A DNA stretch of 64,000 nucleotides from Epiperipatus broadwayi (lineage: Eukaryota > Onychophora > Udeonychophora > Euonychophora > Peripatidae): contig JAQFVV010000205.1 in assembly GCA_028023455.1 (NCBI GenBank), positions 372,001 through 436,000 on the forward strand, in the 5' to 3' direction. Position numbers and translations under genes: made by a program. Under the pieces are notes generated by a model that saw only the letters and a program-made list of their open reading frames with translations, was not told the origin of the DNA and ran no database searches. Shown here piece after piece: positions 45,496 through 56,439 of this stretch (the first letter of the stretch is position 1; the number at the start of each line of letters is the position of its first letter).

Positions 45496-45528
45496 TCTGA
45501 TGAAGACTGTTGGACAGTCGAAACGGTA
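45496..45528 (+). ncRNA. Penelope-type hammerhead ribozyme (right arm)
   Basis: CTGATGA (45497-45503), extra A504, stem II GACTG/CAGTC (45505-45509 with 45515-45519), loop TTGGA, GAAA (45520-45523), then CGGTA. Followed by AAATAAAG about 10 bases on. Confidence 0.72.
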
Positions 45529-45609
45529 AGAAATAAAGAAGTGTTTAAGAAAATTAATTGCATTAAAGTGTATATGAATGAAGTACTATAAGCAATATAT
45601 ATATATATG

Positions 45610-47490
45610 GATATAATACTATAAAGTCCACTCTATAGTATACACACCTACCTTCATTGGATTGGACAAGCAGCAAAATGAATGAGTAATGCATGACATC
45701 TTAAAAGAATGTTTTATCATGAACTTGAATATGGCTTTTGTAAGAGAAATTAGACTCTGTTTACATTATAAGAATTATCTTAAAGACTTTTAAAAGAAAT
45801 GTAATGTTGATTATTTTCATTAGGAAGATATGATAGAGAGTGGAATATATTGGTAAACTACAATTAGACATGGTAGTGAAGTATTTCAGAAAAAATTTCT
45901 GCTGAAGAACTTAAGAGGCAACAACACAAAATGACAAAAAACAACAACAGAAAAATGAATCAGCATGTTCTTATATAGACACATTTATGGTTACACAAAT
46001 TGATTTGTATACTCATTTCTAGAGCAATTTTTTTCTTTTCTTTCTTTGGAGTTGAAATGGCCAAACTTGCTTATCTGTATATTGAGTTGCACTATTAAAA
46101 CTTAATCTTATTCACTGTCTGTAATGAGCTTAATGATAGGAAGATAAAAGAGGCCTGGTTTATTGCTAAGTCTAATAACATTATCAATCAAAGAAACACT
46201 AGTAACCCCACTGAGCATGCACTGGAATATTAATTGATCAGTTTAGTTAAGTCACCATGAGTCTAGTATACAGTGCGGAAAGTTTGTTTATCTAAATATT
46301 GCTAATATCACTGAATATTTCACTTTGTATGACACATATATATTCATGTTTGTATAATTTATATTAATTTATATAGATTGTCAATTTATTTTGTACTATA
46401 CATTGAACTATGTATGCATAAGCTAAGCATTAAGCTTTTCTAAAGCCGAATAAATTTTGTCTGAAAAAAATAGATTCAGATGAAAGAAATTTTATTTCTT
46501 AATTTTTATATAAAACTGCTTTTCATTATGATCAAAATTAATTATTTCTCTTTAATGATTTGCTAGAATGGTAGGGTGATGGAAATATATTACAGAAGAT
46601 TACTTAGATGAACAAAATTGTAGAAGAAATCACCGGCAAGCTGGTCCATAAGTGCTGTAATGCAAAAGCACCCCCAGAAAAAAAAATACGAAAATCAATT
46701 TCTTAAAAGTAACAATAGTATAATATTTTGCACAATTATTTTGCATAATTATTATGTAAATACAAACAGTTAAACCATTTTTTAAAATAATTATTTTAAT
46801 GGATCCTTGAGATTCTATTCAAAGATGCTGCTAATTATAGCAGTGTCAGAAATATCATATTTGGCAAATTTTAGCAAGTTCTGCCAAGATTCAATTGTTC
46901 TTATCAATGCATAAAACTAGCCCTGCTGGAGCTATTCCCTGTGGCAGTGATAGTAGCTAGTTAAGAGAGAAATGTTTATCTACTCTGGTTTTTCTTCAAA
47001 GTGAATACATTTTTGTTTTCCATTTTGAATGAGTTATAAAATATTCTATTTTTTCATAATTAACATTTATAAATTAATGTATGAATATTTATTACTGAAA
47101 AATATAATGGAATAATAAAATAAATATTATTTTTAAGTATTTATTATCACGAGCGTTAGTGTTGAATATATATAATTACATTTTCCCAATTGTCACTACG
47201 TGAAAAAATTGAAATAAAACTGAAAAGTCGATCTACTCCAGATATTATTATTTGTCAAACAGCAGTTAGTAATAGCAAAAAAAATATATTAGATCTTTTA
47301 ACAATGATTGGAATGGAAAAATAAAATGGTTGAATGGTTGTAATATTAGAATGGTCTGTTTTGTTTTTCTTGCTTACTTTTTGAGGGCAATACAGTAATA
47401 AAGAACATCTGCTTAAAAATTTCATGGACCACCATTGGAATAAATAAATGGAATGATTGAAAATGTATTAAGACTGAAAATGTGCTAACA
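45610..47490. other. No recognised feature
   Basis: AT-rich DNA. I looked for LINE blocks, ribozyme cores and A/B boxes on both strands and saw none that I would support. Confidence 0.4.
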
Positions 47491-47494
47491 GTTG

Positions 47495-47725
47495 TTATCA
47501 AAGGAAATTGAGTTAGTATGATCATGTAAGAAGAATGAATAAGAACAGAATATCAAAAATGGCGATCGATTAGAAAGAAGATTGGAGGAGTGAAAGAGAA
47601 AAACAAAGAAAATAATAGAAAGATTGGAAGAATAGCCTGAAAGAGAATGCTCCATCAGACACAGATGTTGTGTATCAAAATGTACAGGAGAAAAGTACAA
47701 GAGGCTTTTGGTTGAGAATATTCTC
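47495..47725 (+). pseudogene. LINE C-terminal tail
   Basis: Reads YDHVRRMNKNRISKMAID, then a stop, KEDWRSEREKQRK and KDWKNSLKE. This matches the GHV-RM--RIPK---W-P-G-R-RGRP--RW block of LINE ORF2 C termini. The minus-strand frames 47485-47889 and 47675-47902 are shadows. Confidence 0.65.
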
Positions 47726-47949
47726 AGTAATAAGAAAATCTGAAAAAGGAGAAAAATTTTGCAGAAAGATTGTGAATAATGGTTCATTGAAAAATTGATG
47801 ATGATCATGTTTGTTAGCCCGTGTTGTGTGATGCAGTATTGAACAGAACACTTTGAAACCCAAGGTCCATTGTCTCTGCACTCCATCAATTTTGGTGCTC
47901 AAGTATCTTATGATTCTCCAAATAATGTTGTATTTCTTATATACTTTCC

Positions 47950-48580
47950 TACTGAATTGAATATGTAAACATAATCAACTTAAGAGACAACTATATATTT
48001 TAATCATTATATTTTTTTTAATTTCATTGACTTTTGCTCAAAATTGAACCTTGTCAAGATGCTATCTTAATTCAAAATGTCACATGATTTACATATCATC
48101 TTAGCACACCCTCTATTGACCAACCTCAACCCTAAAAATGTTTTTATATTTTCCAATTTTTATTTAAAGCTCATTTTTCTGCCAACTTTATTAGAAACAG
48201 GGCATGTTATAAAATGTGAAGAAATTATTGAAGTGATAAAATATTGTAGAAATTATAAAACAAATGCATATGAGACATTTATATACAAGAAAATAAAAAG
48301 AACTACATAAATTTAGCACAAGGCTCAATAAAGTAGGGATCAAACAGAAATTAAATAAAAATTGGAAAGTAAAAAAACATTTTTTAGGGTTGAGGTTGGT
48401 CAATAGGGGGCGTGCTAAGATGATATGTAAATCACATGACATGGTTCAATTTTGACTGAAAGTTGATTAGATAAAAATACATACATAACTTGGAATTTAA
48501 AAATACATACATGATTAAAATATATAGTTGTCTATTAAGCTAATTATGTTTACTTATTCAATTCAGTGTGAATATATATT
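47950..48580. repeat. Large palindrome (~310-bp arms)
   Basis: Outer ends ACTGAATTGAATA-GTAAACATAAT mirror each other (47951 and 48565), as do TCAAAATTGAACC and CACCCTCTATTGACCAACCTC (48107 and 48400). Axis near 48265; the inner arms diverge. The frames 48077-48310 (+) and 48191-48442 (-) begin with near-identical peptides only because they read opposite arms. Confidence 0.75.
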
Positions 48581-48849
48581 ATAACCATATGGTTTGGCTC
48601 AATTAAGTTATGCTATATTCAAATGATCCAGTAATTAATAATAATTATAATATATTGAAAATCAGTGTGTAAAATCAGTAGTAGGTTGAAATGCTTGTTG
48701 GATTATAATTTTCCAATTAAGTAAAAGTTCACCAATAAATATCCTGAGAGTGATGAAGACTTGGACTGTTTGAGATACACTAGAAAATCTGATAGAGTGG
48801 ATATGAAGTTCATAAACATTTTATCTTATGGTCTAGTGGCCATCATATT

Positions 48850-49478
48850 TAAAATTATCATTTAATAATTTTAAACCAATTTGGAAATATAAAAATATTT
48901 AGTACATAAAGCATTATTATCTTCAATAGGAGACTCATCCAATTGCATGGAAAATGAAGAGTTTTGGAAAATACTTATAAGTTTTTTTTTCATCATTAAT
49001 TGTCATTTCTTCAATTTGTCGCTTTACTGTGCTATCGGTTAGGGGCAACATTTTTAAAATTTCAGGTATATCTTGATGCATTACTGTTGAGATAAATTCT
49101 TTTATAGAGGGTATTATTACAGTTTCTCCAATATTATAACTTTTACTACTTTTTGCAATTAATTGTGAAATGCAATAAGAGGCAATTAATCCATCTTGTT
49201 TCTTAAATGATGCAATGATTGTTGAACGGTTTTGAAATTTTTTATATATTTCCTAAAAAATATCCAATGGGTTTGTCCTTATCATTTGGATGCTTTGTAG
49301 CAAGATGTTCTCGCAATCGACTTGGCTTCATTGTCTCATTGAATAATGTTTTATGCCACAATAAACACATTGTATGTTGTTTATTTACAACATATTCTAT
49401 GAAACCCATTTTTAGATACTTTGGTAAATAGCCATGAGTGTATTTCTTTTTTTGAGACATGGGCTCACAATATTTCAT
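48850..49478 (-). pseudogene. hAT transposase relic, ZBED5/SCAND3-like
   Basis: Minus strand. 49478-49242: an N-terminal BED-type zinc finger, C-x2-C (second Cys now Trp) with MKPSRLREHLATKHP and KDKPIGYF. After a small frameshift 49215-48975 reads ASFKKQDGLIASYCISQLIA, IGETVIIPSIKEF and MLPLTDSTVKRQIEEM. After another shift 48960-48880 reads SFSMQLDESPIEDNNALC, the DES region. This order matches the hAT-derived proteins of the ZBED5, FAM200 and SCAND3 group. The C-terminal dimerisation part is missing. Dead copy. Confidence 0.8.
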
Positions 49479-49484
49479 AATATT

Positions 49485-49917
49485 TTATTTGAATCTGTAT
49501 ATGCTTACTCTCACAAATCTGTGTACTGAGCAATGCAACTGCAAACAAGACCCTGTACCGTAAATCATCTGTGCATGTTTTTCATGCATCATGGATTGGG
49601 TTTGGGTGGTGAAGTGTGAGATATTCTGGGACAAGGTTCTTTTGTTAGGGATCACACTATAGCTCCATTTAGTTTCACTTATGTAACATGAATTAAACTT
49701 ATGCATGGGAGATACAAATAGTATATTTTCAGAAATTTAAATTGTCATGGAGAATTTTATGAAAACCTAATGAAAATGTTTTTAAATAATGCTATGAATT
49801 TTTTAAAAAAAATCAATTAAATTAAAAAAAAGAAAAGTGCTCCAGTATTGGGCAATGACCAACATGAATGCTGCAATGTCCACTAGTGAGTGGTAGGGAC
49901 CAAGTTGACCAACACTG
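49485..49917 (-). mobile_element. hAT element 5' terminal region
   Basis: The element begins on the minus strand with CAGTGTTGG (49909-49917), a usual hAT terminus, next to GTCTAGAC (49918-49925), a possible 8-bp target site. CCACTAGTGAGTGG-like sequence at 49880 is a small internal palindrome. The other terminus was not found. Confidence 0.55.
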
Positions 49918-49925
49918 GTCTAGAC

Positions 49926-50890
49926 CATCATCAGAATATATTTAAAGCCATCTTTACCTAGATTTTCATTTGTTTTATTTTCCAATCAGTTGCTCTTTTG
50001 TTTCTCCATTGATGGCTTCATGGCTTTTCTTCTAGGTTTCTGTCAAACAATAAGAGAGAGTATGCAGCAGCTTCTATTTTACAGTCTTGGCATTGGTTCC
50101 AGGTATTGATTCATGCAGGATAGTTGATGGCTTGGGGAATAAAACCTTGTTGTACACTCTTATGGCTTATGTAGCTTCTGCATTATGTAGACCACAGCAG
50201 TAATAACTAATTTGTTATGGCATTTAAAGTTCTCCCAAACTCTGAATCTGCATTTTTCTACATTTTGTTTAGCTAGACTCCAAATTTAGTAAATAATATG
50301 AACCAGACTGTATAGCAATAACATTAATAGAAATCCCAACTAAAAAACAATAGCCAAGATGTAACTTTTATACTTGTTCTCTCTGATTGTTTATTTCCTT
50401 ATCGAATATTTAATTTTGATCATAATTTGAAATCTGTCTTTTAATTGATTTTACATTTCTTGTTATCTTAATCCTTCATCCAGATTCATCTACTACCTTG
50501 ATGAGCTTGTGTACATGTTTTTTTTTATTAATTCAAATTTATAATTTTCTTTTGTCAGCCAGTAATCTTTTAAAGTAATTACATTTTGAAAGTTTTACTA
50601 ACATTTACTTTACAGACTAATTTTTAGCCCGATTTCATATTTGCTCATTTTATACGTTATAAAAGAAGTTTTCTTTACCAAGAGAGAGAAAGTATTAAAT
50701 CTTTTTCTAATTCTATTTTAGATTTCTTCCCAGCCCACTTTTTAACAAATAGTTTTATTATATTTTAAAAGCAAAATATAAGCAATCTTTTTATTTTACA
50801 AAATGGCATTTTAAAAATCTTAAAACTAATCATATATTTTTTAAAAATTATGAAACATGTAATGCAGATATCTGATAGCATTATAATATA
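49926..50890. other. No recognised feature
   Basis: AT-rich, no gene or named repeat recognised. Confidence 0.4.
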
Positions 50891-50894
50891 TGCA

Positions 50895-51005
50895 TATGTT
50901 TGTTCATCTGCATAACAAAGTGGTTTCTATCTTCTTTATAACCTAAAGCTTAATGCACTTACAGTGGTGAGCATCATAATCAAATTACAAATATGAATGA
51001 AGAAA
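50895..51005 (+). repeat. Single arm of the 27700 palindrome family
   Basis: CAAAGTGGTTTCTATCTTCTT and GGTGAGCATCATAATCA match 27700-27770. Confidence 0.55.
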
Positions 51006-51124
51006 AAGTTCAATATTATATATATATAAAACAACACATTTAGTGTTTGGTTAGTGAATTTATTGTTTAGCTTTTCCAAAAAATGGCTAAGAAGTAAAAT
51101 TAACTGCAAATTTATTTTTAATGC

Positions 51125-51505
51125 ATTCATCATCATTTTCATACATTATTGATTCACTGCAGGATGAAGGTGTCTCCATTTATAATTCAGTTTTTCTAAT
51201 CTTTTGCCTCTCTGCTTAATATCAAATCATCAGATTTCCTTATTTCTTTCATCCATCTTACCTGTGGTCCATTTCTAGGTCTTTTACAATCTCTTGGAAT
51301 CTAGTTTAAGACTTCAACTGCCCATCTATTATCATATCTTTTAGAAATATGTCCAGCCCACTCCAAGTGATGTCAGTGATCCATATTTGTTCTCCACCTA
51401 CATATTTCATTTTGAATCTTTTTTATTAATCATAACATACATCTCTTCATATTTAGTGGAGTGATTTGAAATCTCTGTATTGTTCTTCTGTTACATATTC
51501 AAGAC
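51125..51505 (-). pseudogene. LINE family L-A 3' end
   Basis: Minus strand L-A tail: W-AGHISKRYDNRW-like (about 51350), CKRPRNGPQ-like (about 51280) and the terminal (ATGA)-rich end at 51125. Broken by stops and a deletion. Confidence 0.65.
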
Positions 51506-52300
51506 TCAAATTCATAAAAAGGGACTGGTAAAACGCATTTATTAAAAACTTTCCTTTTTAAATACATAGACATATTTTCTTTTAATATCAAGTTATTTCT
51601 ACTAAAAGTTCATCCTTTGTGCTTCCAGCTATATTAATACAAATTGCATTTATGACAACAATTTACTGTATATTGTCAGATAGTTTAAAATGAGTATTTA
51701 AAACTCCTGACAAAAGAAATGGTTAATCTTTTCAGGGATTTTAAATTTATTTGGGAAAAGTAAATCACCAAACGATTTTTTTTGTCGTTTTACTAAGGAC
51801 AAGCATTTACTTTCCATCATAACATAAAAAATTAATTTCAAAACAATATAACTAGGATTTAAATTGTTTATGAGTGGTTTGTATCTTAAACGACGCTAAT
51901 TGGTAAAATAATTGGTCTAGCAGCTGATTTAATCCGATGCATTTATTCTGCAAACAGCAATAAATCAGGTTGCTGAAAATTTGCTCATAAATATCAAACT
52001 CGTATAGAATAATAGTCAAGTAACTTTCACTAGAAAATCATATTAAAAAAGTTTCCATAGCAACCGTATGACATTCTTATGTAATAATGTGGTTAACAGA
52101 TGTGTAGGATGAAAAGAATTCAATCCAGACAGTGCTACAAATCACTGCAATAATGACCTGTTATCCTTTAGTTTCACACTAATGAATTCATGTGGAGTTT
52201 GATACTACTACAAGAAAGATAAAAAAAATCAAATTTCTCTATGTCATTATTACTATTTATTATTATAACACACACATTCAGACAAATATATGTAATAGAG
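51506..52300. other. No recognised feature
   Basis: AT-rich DNA with somewhat more CpG around 51890-52080. Nothing identified. Confidence 0.4.
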
Positions 52301-53100
52301 TTGATTATTTAAATCTTATACAAGCATGTTAATACATAAAGAAAAGCACCAACCATTTTATCATTATACAGAATTTCATCCTAGAAAAGTGACTTCATCA
52401 GATAACCATGGAAACTGATAGCAGCTTCCCCTTCCCCATCATACAACGACATGGCGACATAATATTTAAATTAGAAATGCATGATTCTATTCAGGGGGGG
52501 GGCTCTTAAAAATGAATACTCCATATTTATATAACAAATTACAAATTGTATGCTAAAGACTGAATCCACGAAGATAATTACTATATACAAGTGACTATTA
52601 TATGCAAGAATTAAAATTAGGAATGCACAATTCTAAGACAAAAAAAAGAAATATATAACTTGTAAATAATAGAGCTGGAATTGAAATTCATAAAGCTAAT
52701 TACTATATGTAAATAATTGTTATATATAATTATAAAATATACACTTAGATACAAATAACATTTAAAAGACATATATCAAAACATGCTTAAATATATGTAA
52801 CAAAGTTAATCCTGGAACATCAACCTCAACAGGTAACCATAGAAATAAATATAAATTTTCTCTTCTTGTCCCATTCACTGATATGGTGATTTGAGTTAAA
52901 AATGCATAATTCTATTAGAAAGATAGAAATTCTTAATAAATACACATCTATATAAAATAATTGAATGGCTTTACTGCTTAGAAGGTCATAAGAAGTTCAA
53001 GAGTTGTCAGAACCCAAACTGAAATCCATCTAAGAACATTAACTTTAGAGTCTGACACTATATTACTGCATTAAGCCATGCATGGCCATATATATATATA
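52300..53100. repeat. Reiterated repeat, ~430-bp step, then SINE-T
   Basis: TAACCATGGAAA...ATGCATGATTCTATT (52400-52495) recurs as TAACCATAGAAA...ATGCATAATTCTATT (52834-52920). A possible decayed ribozyme at 52360-52400 (minus strand CTGATGAAGTCAC...GGATGAAATTC) lies in the first unit. 52965-53085 is a reversed SINE-T copy. Confidence 0.55.
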
Positions 53101-53139
53101 ATATTTTTAATGGATGTTTTAGATGGAAATATTTAATGT

Positions 53140-53400
53140 GTGAGTTATCTTTTTATAATTGCTTAATTAGAAAGCACTTTATCTAAAACAGTAGCTAATG
53201 AAAGCCAACTTTCCCATGCCAAAAGTTAAAGTAAAACTATCAGGCTGGTTTCATTCAAAAAGATCCTCCTTTTGAATGCAATCAATCTGATAGTTTTACT
53301 TTAATTCTTAGCATGGGGCAGTTGACTTTCATTAGCTACTGTTTAAGATAAAGTGCTTTCTAATTAAGTAATTATAAATGGATAACTCCACACATTCAAA
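53140..53400. repeat. Palindrome, ~125-bp arms
   Basis: CTAATTA-GCAATTAT... and AGTAGCTAATGAAAG-CAACT mirror across an axis near 53262. Related to 53740-53990. Confidence 0.7.
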
Positions 53401-53739
53401 ATTTTCTTATATATATATATATATAAATTATAAATAGTATATTAGAGTATATCCAATAAACTACTATACATAATTGATTATTATATGCAATAATTAATAA
53501 TAAAAAGTCCTGAAAAAATAATATATATTACAATTCATAAATGGAATGTCGGGAATTTAATTCAATGACGAAAATTATTTTATATAAAGAATCAACAGAT
53601 ATAAATTATAAATACTCTATTATACACATAGACATAATACTATATCCAAGATATGACAAAACACTATTAAATATATGTGGTAAAATTGGTTAATGAACAT
53701 CACACAACATGTAAATAAATATATGAAAATAATTTAGTA

Positions 53740-53990
53740 TGTGGAGTTTTCTGTTTATAATTATTTTAATTAGAAAACTCTTGCTTAGACAATAGTTCAA
53801 TTAAGGTGAAATGCCCAAAGCAAAAAGAGAAATTAAAGAGAATCTCTTTTGATTGTATTGACACTGACTGTTTTAGTGTATCTCTTTGTTTTGGACACTT
53901 AATGTTGATTGGCTTCTGGTCAAGAAAGAGCTTTTTAATTAAGTACTTATAAATGGAAAACTATACCTATTAAAATATTTCCATCTATGT
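53740..53990. repeat. Degenerate palindrome related to 53140-53400
   Basis: The outer arms (GTTTATAATTATTTTAATTAGAAA and its complement near 53960) match those of 53140-53400; the inner part has decayed. Confidence 0.55.
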
Positions 53991-54067
53991 ATTCATTAAA
54001 TGTTACATTATGTATATATAAGTTCCAAATAATTTTAATGGTAAAAATAATAAAATATATATCTTAA

Positions 54068-54539
54068 TTAATCAGTAGTGCTTTCAAATACATAGTAATC
54101 CTTATCAACTGTAAGGCAATATGGAAGTTTAATAACACATGATTTTCCATGAGTATTGCATATCAGTATTTGCTGTTGCTCTGATATTACGTTATATTTG
54201 AATCTATTTATCAATATTGCTCTTTTAATTTTCCTCTTTTTATGATTTTTTTCTTCCATTAATATTTTTGTGTTATTTACATGAAAAATAAATTTAAAAT
54301 GACAAAATTTTTCATGGTCGAAAAATACTGAGACAATATCAATTGATTATTTATCGTTATTTTATACCATTATATAATAATAGATGTTCTTTTATCCTTT
54401 TTTTCAGAGCACATCTTGATTTCCAAGTATATGATTTTTTACAACTACATATAATTTGATAAATTATATTACTTCTTTGCATTTTAGGTATAACATTCTT
54501 AGAATTATTAATTTTTAATTTACATATGGAGAAGTACAA
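54068..54539 (-). pseudogene. PLE GIY-YIG endonuclease, left arm
   Basis: Two open pieces in different frames. 54539-54357 reads SNIIYQIICSCKKSYTWKSR then CALKKRIKEHLLLYNG: IIY for GIY, YTW for YIG, then R and E-H of the nuclease. 54259-54068 reads MEEKNHKKRKIKRAILINRF and ISEQQQILICNTHGK, the PLE C-terminal tail. The YIG glycine is replaced by W, so the nuclease would be dead even in frame. Confidence 0.75.
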
Positions 54540-54569
54540 AATGAAAACATAAAGAAGTAATATAATTCA

Positions 54570-54960
54570 TCAAATAATATGTAATTGTAAAAAATCATAT
54601 ACCAGGGAATCAAGATGTGCTCTGGAAAAAGGGATAAAATAACATCAATTATTATATAATAGTATGAAAAAACCTGATAAATAAATACTGCTGCAGTATT
54701 CTTCGACCACGAAAAATCTTGTAATTTTAAATTTACTTTTAAGGTAAATGATACAAACATATTAATGAAAGAAGGAAATCATAAAAAGAGAAAAACTAAG
54801 GAAGCAATATTGATAAATAGATTAAAAGATAATATAATTAATAGACAAGCAGCAAATACTGACATACACAATTCACGAAAAATCACATGATATTAAATTT
54901 CCGTATTATTTTACAGTTGATAAGGATTATTATGTAATCAAATATCCTACTAATTAATTA
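54570..54960 (+). pseudogene. PLE GIY-YIG endonuclease, right arm
   Basis: Mirror copy: IHQIICNCKKSYTRESRCAL then EKGIK, a stop, and later KEGNHKKRKTKEAILINRL with stops. More decayed than the left arm. YTR replaces YIG. Confidence 0.7.
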
Positions 54961-55019
54961 AGGTATATATTTTATTATTTTTACTATTAAAATTATTTGG
55001 AATTTACATATAGTATATT

Positions 55020-55310
55020 TATAATGGATATTTATAGTTAGTTATATTACAATTCATGAATAGAATGTCAGGAACTAAATTCAATGGAGATAATTACTTT
55101 CTATAAGCAATCATGATATATAAATTATGTGAAACACAAATATACATATAGATTTAAGTAATAAATTTGAGACATATGACAAAAAACTCTTAAATATGTC
55201 CCAAAATCAATTAATCAATTTTACATACTATATAAATAAATAAACAATTAGTCACCATATTAATGCACAGAATAAAAATCAATTATTTTGTCACAAACAG
55301 TATTTTATCA
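55020..55310. repeat. Further unit of the 52-55 kb reiterated repeat
   Basis: ATTACAATTCAT-AATGGAATGTC-GGAA (55047) matches 53530, and GACATATGACAAAA-ACT-TTAAATATGT (55171) matches 52770 and 53655. Confidence 0.55.
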
Positions 55311-55539
55311 TGAAACAGAATCTTACCAGGGGACTGTGAAATTGGCTTCGATCTCTGACATATATCACATGATAACAATTTGCAATATTTACGTGAACAT
55401 GCATTTTTAAAGACTTATTTAATTTCTTTCTCCTGTTAAAAGAATTATACATTTTTAATTGAACATCTGATAACTTTTGCAATATTTTCTGTCATATATA
55501 TATACTTTTATTTTAAACCATTAGCAAAAATTCTTTTAT

Positions 55540-55620
55540 TGATTCTGACGCTCGCAGGTCTGGGCTCAAACTTCTTATGAACTCCTGAACAATTAAAGCC
55601 ATATGTTTTTTTTATTGAAG
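55540..55620 (+). mobile_element. SINE-T 3' half
   Basis: TCAAACTTCTTATGAACTCCT then GAACAATTAAAGCCAT, the family 3' end; the tRNA-like head is reduced to CTGACGCTCGCAGGTCTGGG. Confidence 0.65.
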
Positions 55621-56094
55621 ATAATATATATTATATAGGCAATATTCATTTAATCATATGGGAATTAACCTTCAAACTTGCACTGTTTGTTTTTAGTATA
55701 TAACTCTATGTATACTCATTCATTAGTAACGAACCGTGCAGAAGGTTAATTTCCTTCTAAGCAATTGCATGTAGATTTAGTACTAAATCACTAATTTATT
55801 TAAATTTACCATTTAAAGTTGTGATTAATAAATAATATGTAAAACTCATGCTCATTATGTAAGTAATAAGTAATATATATCAAGGCTATAATTTTAAGAC
55901 TATGTGCCTAAAATGCGAGAGTAGGGACCTCTACAAATCTAAACACAAGATTAACAACTTTAAAAGACAAGATTTAAATCAATAATATTTATCCATTATA
56001 AAATTAATCTGATCATAACCATTATAAAGTTTTGGTTTTTGAACTGCAGAGATTGTAATCCACCAGAAATTTTTTTCTAAAAATTGGAAAACTT

Positions 56095-56150
56095 ATTAAG
56101 AATAAGACTGCATGTTACAGTCGAAACCGTAATCAATAATAAAAGTTTTT
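56095..56150 (+). ncRNA. Decayed Penelope-type hammerhead
   Basis: Stem II GACTG/CAGTC (56106-56110 with 56118-56122), GAAACCGTAA, then AATAATAAAAG. The CTGATGA box is lost (TAAGAATA). Single-sided; no mirror copy nearby. Confidence 0.6.
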
Positions 56151-56439
56151 TTGCCGAAAAGTGAAATGTGTGAGATTTTTGAAATTCAAGATTATAAAAG
56201 AATATCAAAAGTTTGAAAGTACTTTGCAAAACCTGTAACCTTATTTAACTTTATAAATACACGTTTAACTTCTCATTTTAGTAATAAAAAAACTTCTATA
56301 ATCAGAACATAAATTTCTGCAATAAAGGATTAAAAGTCCGTAGTCATAGAATAAATAAAATAATTTTTAAGGAGAATTTATTTTAGCTGATTAAAATTAT
56401 TGAAGTATGTGATTCAGATACTTTATAAATAATTTTCAT

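Larger units (their letters stand above)
44672..45608. mobile_element. Palindrome of two PLE terminal repeats
   Basis: Arms of about 465 bp, axis near 45145. Each arm has, from outside inward, AGTACTTCATTCATATACAC, a Penelope-type ribozyme facing outward, and a long TA/CA-rich filler with a 46-bp internal duplication (44950-45035). No coding sequence lies between, so this is a PLE-derived terminal-repeat pair without ORF. Confidence 0.78.
54008..55015. mobile_element. Head-to-head PLE palindrome
   Basis: Two mirrored PLE C-terminal fragments (coding 54068-54539 minus, 54570-54960 plus), axis near 54512, bounded by CCAAATAATTTTAAT and its complement. Both arms are divergent. No ribozyme recognised at these ends. 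Confidence 0.75.

Noticed and set aside
47485-47902. Two minus-strand open frames
   Set aside because: Antisense shadows of a LINE C-terminal tail on the plus strand.
48077-48442. A pair of similar small proteins on opposite strands
   Set aside because: Their similarity is forced by the palindrome; the shared peptide ends where the arms diverge.
49926-49940. CTGATGA on the minus strand beside the hAT terminus
   Set aside because: No GAAA follows after a possible stem II; the downstream sequence is the hAT end. It could be a ribozyme interrupted by the transposon, but nothing on the other side was found to support this.
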